A DNA stretch of 64,000 nt. Source: Nemertoderma westbladi. Lineage: Eukaryota > Xenacoelomorpha > Nemertodermatida > Nemertodermatidae. Under the pieces are notes generated by a model. It was given only the letters and a program-made list of their open reading frames with translations, had not been told where the DNA came from and searched no databases. Below, piece after piece: positions 20,501 through 31,200 of the stretch; position 1 is the first letter of the stretch, and each line of letters begins with the position of its first letter. The DNA lies in assembly GCA_032718475.1 (NCBI GenBank), contig JAUCBJ010000865.1:29337-93336 (forward strand). Direction: 5' to 3'. A program made the position numbers and the translations under genes.

Positions 20501-21490
20501 TTCGAACTAGCGTACGATCGTTTGACTTCGATATACGGAGGTACAGTGAGTATGGCCAGGTCAGTAATAGAGGAACTCTGTAAGGGAGGGGCTATCACTA
20601 AACCCGTCGACTTACTAAAACTGGCTGACGAGATTAAGAACGCTATCACTACCTTAAGATCAATTGGACAACTTGATTACGGGAATACCCCTACAGTTCT
20701 ATTAAAGATAATAGGACGACTCCACCATCGACTCCGTCGGGAGTGGAGGAAGGTCGAATACCAGCGAGAGGAGCGAGGGGGATTCCTAAAATTAGAAGAT
20801 GTGTACCTTTTAATATCCAGGGAGGCGGTAGTAGAAACTCGATCTAACTATACCGACCAGCACATCGTGGCAGAAGGGATCACACTGCCATCCTCCAACC
20901 GACAAAAACCCCAGACAACATCCACAAAGACGGCCACTTACGCCACACCGACGGAATCACGACAATTCTCAGACGGTAATAGAGTATCTGCGCCCATTGG
21001 GACGAAACAGACGAGACAGCAACTCAGCACCGACTTCAACGGCTGCCAATACTGCGAACATCTAGGTAAGCGGTATATTGGTCACAAGTTACGAGGTTGT
21101 CGACAATTTCGCGAGTTGAACTCGGAAGAACGACGGCTGCAGATACGGCCACTGGACTCTTGTTGGCGGTGTACGCGACACGGACACGTCCGTAAGGATT
21201 GCCCAAATACCGACACTTGTCCATCCTGTGGACGCAACCACGACGGTCTGCTCCACACAGACAGCCACACGCCGACGAAACGCTTCGCCAGGGAACACCC
21301 GGAAGCAGCAGCGAGATGTGATGCGGCTTACCGAAAACGAGAATCGAAAACGACTCCAACCTTCGTGACCCATATTGAGGATTGCTTCTCAGAACAATCC
21401 GGATCGTCGGACGAAGAATCAGAAGACGACGATGTATATTCCAATGGAGACGAACAACCGTCGATACCTAAAGAGGTGAGGTCTCTATAG
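17549..21490 (+). CDS. gag: Element 1 ORF1: Gag polyprotein (1313 aa)
   Basis: Structural protein of the BEL/Pao element, expected to form the cytoplasmic particle and bind its RNA. The N-terminus is polar and acidic. A long Ala/Glu/Arg coiled coil spans about residues 270-470, with repeats of the type AAAELERQ. Five tandem 28-residue repeats follow at about 618-755. The DUF1759-like Gag core (PPKFSGSSKHWHTFVDYIE, then FNYLLQTLSGEPKRLAE) lies near 927-1020. Zinc knuckles lie near 1166-1240 and include CWRCTRHGHVRKDC and CPSCGRNH. The tail is acidic (DEESEDDD). At 1313 residues it is about twice a usual Gag, mainly because of the coiled coil and repeats. The frame ends at 21490, about 940 bp before ORF2 and in a different frame, so no simple frameshift joins them. 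A GTGAGG donor word at 21476 overlaps the last codons. Confidence 0.93.
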   Translation: MSDKQDYTKNTQTDYDSCDADKSAAEEQQGKTREPTEPTPCASPVHPTGVPDAVVRGDGRTEDFLTVPQPRYRETEMVSSAGSTESVVRSVGGYMAHITRSIGEGQRILDGLTAPMSRFEFYTLQVRVQSKVYKSVDNLVGLQDLARQRQDMDTQLRILEKLMITREKLIQFKSTIRQIQQEQADQLLGESVSDELLQPEEEQELYRLDGQLKHLTDHLRMCGEDVGDWETVPEYTRETSPVQIESAPGILDQSLVSIRSEICEGSIVTSEVARQQQEFHRQRQEMEEQAQLLVMQAAVEEEKLRVANIARISHLQEQAELEAAEVERLEVDIARQAAAAAAEVERRAAAAELERQNAAAELERQTAAAAAEVERRAAAAELERQTAAAELQRERLVSEARAEMKTRQIKAQSAIRQAEFEAQRQQTEQREKTAKLHFELEKKARELANAEEDLDQKARDRSMRSRDGHDLDQLEVRHRQIQERKKEGSVGAPGRERQLVKDVCQRFPQVTHMFAPVTTKEPVSIAGSSDISPIHGATEHRFVIPDEFIPPRATSSPIPKVKVSNPPITDRSSLLTGPALLTTKQVSPPLTPKPVTHYAYPMTFRPTRPVVSNAVIRPPNQFTSQSTTSRKTCEPTEQRRTVETRPPNQFTSQSTTSRKTCEPTEQRRTVETRPPNQFTSQSTTSRKTCEPTEQRRTVETRPPNQFTSQSTTSRKTCEPTEQRRTVETRPFNQFTSQSTTSRKTCEPTEQRRSVDDVPKRNVRIRTTQRTRARRPPYPDDSSTSSESDYPKREVFRTGAADEYKRERSDNSFADNPPQNTPTQKALQPTDAISTQQFADILRPVVNKLAQIEERLEEGYTDSSRNSEFEHNRHPKEPQRPVPSNPISYQGKAPRRDINQCTNQGRETLNVAEEIAKFAARQGLPVQQPPKFSGSSKHWHTFVDYIESQIAVCAFTSREKFNYLLQTLSGEPKRLAETFVGVPDAFELAYDRLTSIYGGTVSMARSVIEELCKGGAITKPVDLLKLADEIKNAITTLRSIGQLDYGNTPTVLLKIIGRLHHRLRREWRKVEYQREERGGFLKLEDVYLLISREAVVETRSNYTDQHIVAEGITLPSSNRQKPQTTSTKTATYATPTESRQFSDGNRVSAPIGTKQTRQQLSTDFNGCQYCEHLGKRYIGHKLRGCRQFRELNSEERRLQIRPLDSCWRCTRHGHVRKDCPNTDTCPSCGRNHDGLLHTDSHTPTKRFAREHPEAAARCDAAYRKRESKTTPTFVTHIEDCFSEQSGSSDEESEDDDVYSNGDEQPSIPKEVRSL
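19400..19807 (+). repeat. 84-bp tandem repeat within gag, five units
   Basis: Five units with a period of exactly 84 bp (28 codons), starting at 19400, 19484, 19568, 19652 and 19736. The first four are nearly identical and the last diverges at its end. Each encodes a PPNQFTSQSTTSRKT-type peptide and each contains one copy of the dispersed motif GGAAGACTTGTGAGCCTACC. Near-identity points to recent expansion. Confidence 0.95.
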
Positions 21491-22427
21491 GGGTGTCGAC
21501 AGCAGGCGGCGGCGGACTCGTGAGGGTCTGGGGGCACGTTAAATTGTTGTTATAGTGCAAGGGAGTCACTGAAGGCCCTCGTGTCTAACGAACCATGAAT
21601 TGCCATGGTGCCGTGGTATCGCCTAGTCGGCCTGTTGCCGTACTGCCAGTCCTGTACACAGTAGGGGTGGTGGCATGGTGTGATTTGTGGTTCATGTGGC
21701 GTGGACTATGTTTTGTATGTGGGCGATCAGTGGCAGTTTGCTTGGGGCTTGGATGGTTCCATTGACCGTCAGCTGTTCCGTTTTTTTGATACTATATGTT
21801 ATTGTCTCCATGTTCAGCTGATTGGTCTTTGGTGGCATTGGAATAAACCGTCGGGTCTTGAGCTTTCTGTTACTGTGGGTACGTGAGTACACGTGATTGT
21901 ATGTGTGGCCACTGCGAGTGGGTATGGGAACCCTTGCCAGTTGGACAAGACGCCGCTGGTATTAGTAGGACCATACTTTACTGCACCCCAGCATACTTTG
22001 TGCACACAAAGTTATTTTACCCTGTCGGTAAAATAAGGTACTCTCGACTCTTTTCGAGTTTCAGTCGATACAATTTTGTCCCCTCTGATTTTGTCTTTCT
22101 CGATTTTGACCCCGATTTTGTCTTTACCCGATTATGTCATCTGTGTGTGCATGGTATGCGTCAGATTTGTGTTTACCGTAGTGTACTTGATTTCGTGAAC
22201 ATCTGTTGAGTACACGTGTACAGGACGGGTAAGTGGTTACTTGTTCCTAGCTTTCGAGCTAGTCAGTATTGTTGAGGAACGGTGTCCCCTCAATACTGCC
22301 GGCGAGGCAGGTGAAAACGTGTCAAAATTCCAATGTTGGGTAGCACAAGCCCACGTGGGACAAGACCGTCGGTTAGGCCCAAGGGCGACCTTGGTGCTCG
22401 ATCGCTATCGACTGGTCCACCTGCCGG
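21491..22427 (+). other. Element 1 spacer between ORF1 and ORF2, possible intron
   Basis: About 940 bp with no long frame. A candidate intron runs from the GTGAGG donor at 21476 to an acceptor AAG at 22707-22709, just after a CTAAC branch word at 22690-22694. Both ends are phase 0, so splicing would fuse Gag directly to the protease part of ORF2 and skip the first 94 codons of the ORF2 frame. Other AG sites are possible. The region contains T-rich stretches around 22040-22140. Confidence 0.4.
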
Positions 22428-25400
22428 TTGACTCTTTGTTATACTTTGAGTTGGCTCAATGTACAGTCAGGCCACAGTAAGTTGACAGTAGCCGCCCATC
22501 TGGCTACACGTTCGACGAGCTGTGCTGGTGTGATCGGGGGACCGAAAACAGAACCCGGGAAGCATCAGGCCACCCTCCGGCCCGGTCTGATAATAACATC
22601 TGTCGGACTGGCCCCAAGGGTGGTGGAAACACGTCCGCCTCGTGGGTGCGCCTCCGGGAGGAGCCCAGAAGGACGAAAGCGCGCGCTTCTAACCACTGAC
22701 CAACTGAAGGGATTCAGTGTAATCCCGATTAAGATCACTGGCACAAAGGGGAGTAAGAGGATCTACGCGATTCTAGATTCAGCCTCATCTCACAGTTACG
22801 TGGATGAAAAGATAGCTGACGTCGTAACGGATCTCAGACAAGGTAAACACGTCAGTTATACAGTAAGTAGTATGCACGGCCAGCGTGCAATACCAGTGAC
22901 ACGAGTTAAGTTGGACTTAGACTCTCTTCTTCCAAAATCGCAACACAGCGAGAGGGAGAGGTCTTTGTTGCCCTTTAGAGATTTAACCTTTGCGGCCACG
23001 AAGGACTTTAGTAACCTACTAGGTCCAGTGCCGGAACAATCTCTGGAGGACCGTAAGTATTTCAGACACCTTGGTGTACCCGAATGTCCTGTCAATTATA
23101 GATCGGTAGCAATGCTGATCGGGACGGACCAATTCAACCTACATCAGGTGTGGGAAACCAGACCATCGGCAGTTGTAGCAGGAAACGCATACGCCTGCAG
23201 AACGCCGATAGGGTGGTATACTCGAGCGCCTGTGCGCACACTAGACGTAAGTGACGAGGAAGACGATGTACAGAGTACATGCAGTTTATTAACTACAAAC
23301 TCAATTCATTCCTTTTCACACGACGTGAACCATACTACACTACAGTCGACAAAACATGACAGACGTGTAACTAGTATGATAAGTCACAAGGAGCAGCTAA
23401 CCCACCAGGTGAGTTTAGAACTTGGGGAGAAGACGAATCAGCTAGAGATTCCATCGACGACAGATGATAGGCTTGCGAGTCTACCTACCCCAATAACCTC
23501 AACAGTGCCCGTCGATATCGACGATGACGCGTTGAAAATTCATCAGTTGGAACAAGCCGCCTTGGACAAAGAATTAACGGAGAAGACTATCAGGTGGTTA
23601 GAACAAGATACAGCTGAACCTGGTAGCTACGAACCTTGTATGTCGGAACAGGAGAAACAATCTCTGAAGATCATGGAAGAGACTATCCGACAGACGGAGG
23701 ACGGACATTACGAGGTGGGTATGTTATGGCGTAGCCAAAGTCCTAAACTTATAAATAACTACCCACTGGCTTTAAGACGTCTACACTCAATACGACAACG
23801 TCTATTAAAAGACGAGAAAGCCCATCTGCAGTACAACACTCAGATGGAGACGTATTTGACTGAAGGATACGCTATCCGAATGACTAACCCGGAGCGAGTG
23901 ACCGACCAGACATACTACCTGCCACATCACTATGTGAGACACCCCGACAAACCAGATAAAGTACGCGTAGTCAATGACTGTGCGGCTCTATTTGAGGGAA
24001 TGTCCCTCAATAGTGAGTTGATGGATGGACCGAACATGAATAATTATCTTATGGGGGTGATTATGCGCTTCTGTCAGCGTCAAGTAGCCTTTACTTGCGA
24101 CGTTGAAGCGATGTTTCACCAAGTAAAAGCGTTAGAGCGAGACAGAGACAGTTTGCGGTTTCTCTGGTATCCGGAAGGGGACTTGAGTCTACCACCAGCG
24201 ACTTACCAAATGCAAGTTCGCGTTTTCGGTGCCAGAGACAGCCCAAATTGTACGATGTACGCCTTGAAGCAAGCCGCTAGAGATCAGAAACATCTGTATG
24301 ACCCAGAGATAATTAGAATTGTAGAACGTGACTTTTACGTTGATGACGGATTACAGAGTTGCGACACAGTAGAACGTGCTACAACAGTAGCACATCAATT
24401 ACGGGACTGCTTGGCGGGCGGAGGTTTTAACCTCACCAAATTCGCCTCAAACAGTGCCGAATTAGTTGACTCATTCGGAACTACTGAGCGTGGAGGTGGT
24501 GACATAGACCTAGAGTTCGAACCACTACCGACGACTAAGGTGTTGGGACTCTTTTGGGACCCAAACACAGACAACTTTCGAGTGAAGGTGAGACTGGACA
24601 GTCAAGGGAACACGCTGACCAAGAGATCATGCTTGTCAAAATTGAGCCGATTGTTCGATCCGTTAGGATTCATCAGTCCAGTGATACTGCAAGCCCGCAT
24701 TTATATGCGCAGTATATGGAAAGATGGACTAACATGGGACGAGCCGATCTCATCAGACCAAGTGGACTTATGGAAGACCTGGGAGGCGGAATTATCTTCG
24801 CTAGAGGATTATTTCATACCCAGGGTTTACTTTCCATTACAGAGTACATTTCCTGACAACTTGGAACCACACTGTTTTTCTGACGCCAGTGACAACGGTT
24901 TTTGTGTGGCAGCGTATTTGCGCAGACAAGTAGAATCGGACGAGTTCGATGTTTCGCTCATTACTTCTAAGGCTAAGACCATGCCTACTAAGTATATGAC
25001 GACACCACGAGCCGAGCTACAAGCCGCGACCCTGTCAACCACCATCGTGAACCTCATACAGACAGAACTACAGTCGAGTTTACAGATATTTTATTGGACT
25101 GACGCGACGTTGGTTTTATTTTACATAAACAACGACACACTCGAATTCAAGACATTCGTAGCTAACCGTCGCGCGGAAATTCTAGACCGATCAATAAAAG
25201 AGGATTGGCGACATTGTCCCGGACCACAAAACCCAGCTGATATTGCGTCGCGAGGAATGATGCCTGAGGAATTCTGTAAACCGGAGAACAAAGAGTTTTG
25301 GCAACACGGACCCCAGTTCTTGCAGAAATCGACACAAGATTGGCCTCCGTTATACGACAACAAGTCCAACACCATTCCTAAGGACGCCGAAATCAAGAAA

Positions 25401-27569
25401 CCAAAAAAGGGGAAGACAAAGAAAAGGACGACAGCGACTAAACTCAAGAAAAAACCGAAGGCGAAATGGAAGGATATAACTTCAAAGGTTAAGAGAGGAA
25501 GACTTGCGAGCCTTTCTAAACCAGACATATCGCCAGACGGTCAACCAGATACGTTACCAGACGTATCGCCAGACACATTACTAGACAGTCGACTAGACAC
25601 TAGTAACGTACTGACGAATAATAAAGCCGCAGTTTCCCTATTGGAGCGGCCTTGTATTGACAAACTACCAATTTTGACGCACTTGAGCAACCATAAGCAT
25701 GGTGAAACCTCATGTATTACAGATGTGGGTAGTACCTACGCTAATGTAAATACAGGTGTTACTTTGCGCTCAAGAGACATACCGAACTTACAACCTATAG
25801 TGAGACCTGGGATTAATGTCGGCAGGAAAATAAGTTTACCGAAACCTGCTGACCCCATAGAGTTCAAACCACCATTAACGATCGACTTACAAAGTACCGA
25901 CAATCAAGGTAAGAGGACAAAGGGGGACAAATTACTTGTAGACCCGGACGGATCAACAGTCAACAAGGGAATACTTACCGGCGGACCCGTGGGCCCTTCT
26001 AGTAATTCAAAACCTTCCAAGTTCTCCATTGACTTACCTGATGACGTCACAAATACTTACGTCGACCGTATCGTAAACTTAACAGACTCTTGGTCAAACG
26101 CTTGCCGAAAATTAGCGTGGATTGTACGTTTCGTACAATACGTTAAAGGCAAACGAGACTTTACACGTCGACTTACATTGGCTGAGATTGACAGGTGTGA
26201 GATTAAATTAATTCGCCATTACCAACTGCGATATTTCGCGCGCGAATTCACATCTATAAATCAAGGTCAACCAATCAAGTCGTCACCGATACTGAGTTGG
26301 AGTCCGATTATTTATAATGGCTTGATTTGTCATAAATCTCGGCTTCAAAACATTGACTTTAACACGAACTTTAGGTACCCAATAATAATACCGCAACACC
26401 ACGAACTACAACGTGCAATGATATTGGACGCACATTTACATCTGAAACACGCTGGAAGACATCACTGTCTTTCCTACTTACGTACTAGATTTGTATTAAT
26501 TAGACCCAGTAAAGCATTAAGTTCCGTGACACGTACGTGTATTATTTGTAAAAAGGTACATTCTAGAATAGGTACCCAAGAAATGAGTGAACTACCACAA
26601 GCACGACTTCAAGCATTCAAACCACCTTTTACAGAGACTGGAATTGATTGCTTTGGTCCCATACATACGAAACGTGGACGTATACTAGTAAAACGCTGGG
26701 GACTGATTTTCACATGTATGTCCAGTAGGGCAGTTCACATTGAACGTGTGATGGATCTTTCCACCAACGCGTTTATACTAGCACTGCGGCGATTTATCGC
26801 TAGACGCGGACTAGTAAAATGCTTGTACTCAGACCAAGGGACAAACTTTGTTGGTGCTCGGAATGAAATTGCCAGAGCCTTTAAGAAATTAGATCATGAT
26901 CAAATCTCAAACGAACTGCAACCTCACAAGATTGTTTGGAAGTTCAATCCTCCAGATAGTCCTTGGAGAGGCGGAGTCTGGGAGAGACTGATTAGATCTA
27001 TAAAGACAGCAATGGCAAAGGTCATTCCAGTAAACCACATATTAACAGACGACCAACTGACAACATTGTTTGTTGAAATCGAGGCAATACTAAATACTAG
27101 ACCAATAGTATTAGTACCCGATGACAAACAATCTCAGTTTGCTTTGACACCGGCACACCTGCTAATGCAGGCACCGACCACATTGACGCCGATTTCCATT
27201 CCAATGGAAAGCGATAGCTACGGTAGAAAAGCGTGGAAAATCACGCAACTACTAGCTAACAAATTCTGGGAAATATGGCAAAACCATTATTTGCCCTCTA
27301 TTTCTGCCAGAACAACTTGGTACAATAACACCCGCGCATTAAAGCCGGGAGATCACGTGCTGTTGGCAGAAGTGAATCTAAAAAGACGCTTCTGGATAAC
27401 AGGTGTCATTTTAGCCACACATCCATCTATGGATGGAGTGACAAGAACTGTGACAGTACGGACAATTGACGGTCGTACAGTAGACAGACCGACTCAACGT
27501 CTCGTACTTCTTGAAGAGACTCGTAACGAGTCTGGAGACTACAAATCTCCACCTAATACTAATAAATAA
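22428..27569 (+). CDS. pol: Element 1 ORF2: protease-RT-RNase H-integrase polyprotein (1713 aa)
   Basis: Replication and integration enzymes of the BEL/Pao element. Order seen: retropepsin-like protease with D117 in LDSAS (Ala where most have Gly), a DUF1758-type segment ending GWYTRAP near 260, reverse transcriptase with D558 in FTCDVEA and YVDD at 637-640, RNase H with D819 in FSDASDNG, a Lys-rich and then Pro-Asp-rich linker at about 985-1065, an HHCC zinc site before CIICKK near 1375, and an integrase core with D1407, D1469 and E1519. A DUF5641-type tail with RPTQRLVLLEE ends the frame. The first ~95 residues resemble no Pol protein and may not be translated if ORF2 is reached by splicing. 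All catalytic residues are present and the frame is intact, as expected of a young insertion. Confidence 0.95.
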   Translation: MTLCYTLSWLNVQSGHSKLTVAAHLATRSTSCAGVIGGPKTEPGKHQATLRPGLIITSVGLAPRVVETRPPRGCASGRSPEGRKRALLTTDQLKGFSVIPIKITGTKGSKRIYAILDSASSHSYVDEKIADVVTDLRQGKHVSYTVSSMHGQRAIPVTRVKLDLDSLLPKSQHSERERSLLPFRDLTFAATKDFSNLLGPVPEQSLEDRKYFRHLGVPECPVNYRSVAMLIGTDQFNLHQVWETRPSAVVAGNAYACRTPIGWYTRAPVRTLDVSDEEDDVQSTCSLLTTNSIHSFSHDVNHTTLQSTKHDRRVTSMISHKEQLTHQVSLELGEKTNQLEIPSTTDDRLASLPTPITSTVPVDIDDDALKIHQLEQAALDKELTEKTIRWLEQDTAEPGSYEPCMSEQEKQSLKIMEETIRQTEDGHYEVGMLWRSQSPKLINNYPLALRRLHSIRQRLLKDEKAHLQYNTQMETYLTEGYAIRMTNPERVTDQTYYLPHHYVRHPDKPDKVRVVNDCAALFEGMSLNSELMDGPNMNNYLMGVIMRFCQRQVAFTCDVEAMFHQVKALERDRDSLRFLWYPEGDLSLPPATYQMQVRVFGARDSPNCTMYALKQAARDQKHLYDPEIIRIVERDFYVDDGLQSCDTVERATTVAHQLRDCLAGGGFNLTKFASNSAELVDSFGTTERGGGDIDLEFEPLPTTKVLGLFWDPNTDNFRVKVRLDSQGNTLTKRSCLSKLSRLFDPLGFISPVILQARIYMRSIWKDGLTWDEPISSDQVDLWKTWEAELSSLEDYFIPRVYFPLQSTFPDNLEPHCFSDASDNGFCVAAYLRRQVESDEFDVSLITSKAKTMPTKYMTTPRAELQAATLSTTIVNLIQTELQSSLQIFYWTDATLVLFYINNDTLEFKTFVANRRAEILDRSIKEDWRHCPGPQNPADIASRGMMPEEFCKPENKEFWQHGPQFLQKSTQDWPPLYDNKSNTIPKDAEIKKPKKGKTKKRTTATKLKKKPKAKWKDITSKVKRGRLASLSKPDISPDGQPDTLPDVSPDTLLDSRLDTSNVLTNNKAAVSLLERPCIDKLPILTHLSNHKHGETSCITDVGSTYANVNTGVTLRSRDIPNLQPIVRPGINVGRKISLPKPADPIEFKPPLTIDLQSTDNQGKRTKGDKLLVDPDGSTVNKGILTGGPVGPSSNSKPSKFSIDLPDDVTNTYVDRIVNLTDSWSNACRKLAWIVRFVQYVKGKRDFTRRLTLAEIDRCEIKLIRHYQLRYFAREFTSINQGQPIKSSPILSWSPIIYNGLICHKSRLQNIDFNTNFRYPIIIPQHHELQRAMILDAHLHLKHAGRHHCLSYLRTRFVLIRPSKALSSVTRTCIICKKVHSRIGTQEMSELPQARLQAFKPPFTETGIDCFGPIHTKRGRILVKRWGLIFTCMSSRAVHIERVMDLSTNAFILALRRFIARRGLVKCLYSDQGTNFVGARNEIARAFKKLDHDQISNELQPHKIVWKFNPPDSPWRGGVWERLIRSIKTAMAKVIPVNHILTDDQLTTLFVEIEAILNTRPIVLVPDDKQSQFALTPAHLLMQAPTTLTPISIPMESDSYGRKAWKITQLLANKFWEIWQNHYLPSISARTTWYNNTRALKPGDHVLLAEVNLKRRFWITGVILATHPSMDGVTRTVTVRTIDGRTVDRPTQRLVLLEETRNESGDYKSPPNTNK

Positions 27570-28225
27570 TTAGGAGTTTACAAATAGATTTCCACGTACC
27601 TGTACACCGTAGTAAGGACAGCGGTAGATTTCCATTGTCTTTATATGTGAACATTGAGGGTAGTACCCTTATGTGTCACATAGGAGCGGGATTTGTAGGT
27701 ATAAGAAATGGAATTCTACTTGGAACTCACAATATTGAGACATTTTCGAAATTTTAGACAATCCATTTGGATTTGAAAATTTTTAAAATTTTCTCCAGTG
27801 AATAGATTTCAGGGTACAGTCGGGTGGAACTTAAAATTAGAGAAACAAGAGAGGAAGACTTGCGAGCCTTTCTTAAAATTTTAATTAAATTTTACACGGT
27901 CTTGTTTCAATAAGTTACGTCAAAATAGACTCCCCTATATTTATTACTAATTCTTGATTGCTTATTTTCTGATAATAGTTTGGGATCAAAAAGTGAGTAT
28001 TTTAGACTCACAGCCAGTTTAGCCCAAATTCGTTTTACTTCGGCAAAAAATTTTAGATAAGAAGCAGCGTGTCATTAAAGAAACCCTAGATCTTAGGCTA
28101 TGGGTAGGAGGTTAGAGCGTTGTCGAGCCCAAAGGGCAGACGAAACTCTCACGTCTCCTCACAACTAACTACAAACTCTGTTGTATTCCCTCTAGTAGTA
28201 ATGATTATGTAACTACACCCTAATT
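27570..28225 (+). other. Element 1 spacer between ORF2 and ORF3, with candidate splice acceptor
   Basis: 656 bp, AT-rich, with one copy of the dispersed motif at 27853-27872. Before ORF3 there is a good acceptor: ACTAACT near 28164-28170, a pyrimidine-rich stretch and CTCTAG ending at 28195. This would allow a spliced subgenomic mRNA for ORF3, as retroviruses do for env. A tiny upstream ORF (ATG ATT ATG TAA) lies between the acceptor and the ORF3 Met. Confidence 0.5.
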
Positions 28226-31200
28226 ATGGAGAAAGGGATACAAGGAGAGCCGAGATGGGGATATGATATCCAAGAGGAGGCAGCAGCGCCATTCGAAAGA
28301 TTTGGAGCCAAGGATTACACTATATTTGGTATAAAAGAATTATCGGAAAGTACAGCGAAACTCGCGAGAACTAAATATGACTCGAATGTATTAAAGAGAA
28401 GGCAAAACGCATTAAACGAAAGAATCGAAAGTTTGCGCCAAACCTTCAACGAACTTTACCCGTACGATGCTTTGTGTGATACGGGAGACATTAGCGAAGA
28501 CCCCGATACTGAAATTAGTCGTTTGTATCATACCATGCAATACCTAAAGGCGCACGAACCTATGCCCGCGGTACGCGATGAATTCGATGGAATGCATCTT
28601 TACAGACGAACTCGAGGGGACGATAGAGAAACCAAGGAAGCATTTTCAGTTTATAAACTTTATTATCAATGCGGTTCTTGTATGCGCGAACAACGAAATG
28701 CGATTCCGATGCGTTTGAATAAGGAAAATCCCGAACCGATATTGGCGAGGTGTTCGAATCATCAACAACTACGCTACCAGGAAGGAGGGTATCCTTTATC
28801 AAATCCATATCATTCATTTGCTATGACCGGACCAAAGGCGGGAGAAACTGTCATTTACCCACCTAAGGTTGTTGAACCCGATGTATTTGAACTTACGCTG
28901 GACGAGGCGAATCAGTCAACCCGCGAAAAGAAAGAAGCTCTTAGCCTATACAGAGCCTACAAGGCTTTCGAGAAAGGTGAGATGGAAGAATGGGGTGGAA
29001 GACTCGCGAGCCTACCTTGCCATTGGACGTCACACGATCAAACTTCAGCTAAGGAGATGACACCGGAAGTTTTCGAGAGCATAAACTTTGCTCAAAACGT
29101 TATTCAGAGACTACAGATTGCATCCCCGGAGAGGCCAAGAGAAATGCAACCGTATAGTACTTCAGCTACGAAACCATTGAGTACGACACTCAATTTCCCT
29201 ATTAGTATACCAGTCCGACAGGATACGACGTACGAAATACCCATCGTGGATCATCCAGAAATCATTTCAAACTTGGAGTTTCTTCCTGCAGTTGTTTTCA
29301 GCGATATGAGTAAGATATATGATTTACGTAGACATATTACTCAAAAGGTCGTGAACAACGTTCCACCTCATATCCAAGATTTTAAGGAACTGGATAGAGC
29401 TGGTGCCGACATAGCTCCGAGTAATCTGAAAGGATATCTAACCAAGACGATTCGTTTATGGATTGGAATCGGAACCTTCGAGTCGGATACAGATATTGCC
29501 GCAGATTGGCGAGGTAAGGTTATTCGTTTCGATGAGGATAAGGATATAGAGAAGATTTGGCAACCTTCGGAAGAATTGTTGGACGAATGGACTAGGACGT
29601 TTAGATCGTTTCAGGAAAACGGTTATATGTTTTACGATAACGAGGGCGGCAGTCATCAGCAGAGTTTGACTTCTAAGACTATACAGATTAGAGCGGCGGA
29701 CGGAGTTCTGCACGTTTTCAGTAGACAGAGGAGCGACAAACGAATGCCGATACCTCCAGCGAATACAAAGCGACACCATCTTATCACCGATATAGTAAAG
29801 AAGATGGACCAAGCTTGTAATATTGACGCTAGAATGCTACCGAAGATGGTAAGAAACATGATTTTAGATAAAACTGTTGTAAAGGTTGGATCAGGAGTAA
29901 GGGAGGATTTAATTAGCGACTTCGCCGGCATGACGGACAGCGATGACCGACTACCGACACCATACGTCGACACTCGACCTCTTATTCTGTGGTCTATAGA
30001 ACAGGGATATTTTCGTGAGTATAATACTCAGAAGACTGGAACTGGATACATTTCCTACCTGTTATTCAATTGGGATTATAAGGAAGGTAAAAGAAACAAG
30101 TATATTGAAACTTATGGAGAAGGTGATACTCCAGATATGAGTGAGTTTGAATCACAGCTTAAATGGAGAGGGTGCGTGTATTGGGCTATTACGTCACCTC
30201 CAAGAGCGGTCTTACAATATTATTTAGCAATAGAGTCGTCAGTGAATGTTTGCCTAATCGCCGACATCGTGTCTCGGACTCTCAAAAGACATCCACTTTG
30301 TCTCGGAGAAGATCATACGTTCTACATGGAAGGGAGAATTCGTACCGACGTGTTTAGACGATTCCTTGAACCCTTCTACAACTCCGACGCTCAGTGTAAT
30401 GCCTTTACTCGAGCAGGATTTAGTATATTTCGAGACGTGTATCTTCGCTGTGCGGGATCTCTTATCGAAAGACCATCTATGTTTACATTGTTACCCTATG
30501 AAGGAGAACGTATTGTGGAAATTACGGATGAATCACGGCAGACGCGCGCGCCTATCGGTCACCTCGGTGATGATTTCAACGTAACTACTACGATCGCCGA
30601 CGATCCTTTAGAGGAACTTCTTGAAATAGAAAGGAACCTCCCGAAGAAATCTCAGACGGAGATTCGACAACTTGAAGCAACAGATGCTATAGTTTGTATA
30701 CAACCTTCAGAAACCTACCAACCCATAGACCCAGATGATTACGATTATAGTATGGGAGGAAGCGCTCGACCGATTGGAGATCTTATATACGAACGAGTGT
30801 GGTACCCTGCTAATACGATGTGTAGTAAATGTGGCGTCGCTGGACATCATATGGCAAAGTGCAGTGGAAAGCACATTACTACGACTCAGCTAATCTGTGG
30901 ATGGTGTGGGGATCAAGGGTCTCATACCTTTTATACTTGCTGGAGATTTATGGCTCAATGTACTTATTGCAATATAAAGGGACATCGAGCATCTGAATGC
31001 CAACTAAGAGACATACCTTATGAACACGAATCTGTAAAACTCGTGAGGAAGTTATTTGATGAGTGGGAAGATTTAGCCGATGAACATGTATCAGCACAAA
31101 GAAGACGGTTTCCGATGAGAGCGCATCTCGGATTTTGGGCGGTAAATCCCCAGACGATGATGTCGGAAGGATATATCTCCGCTATGCCCCAATATGACGA

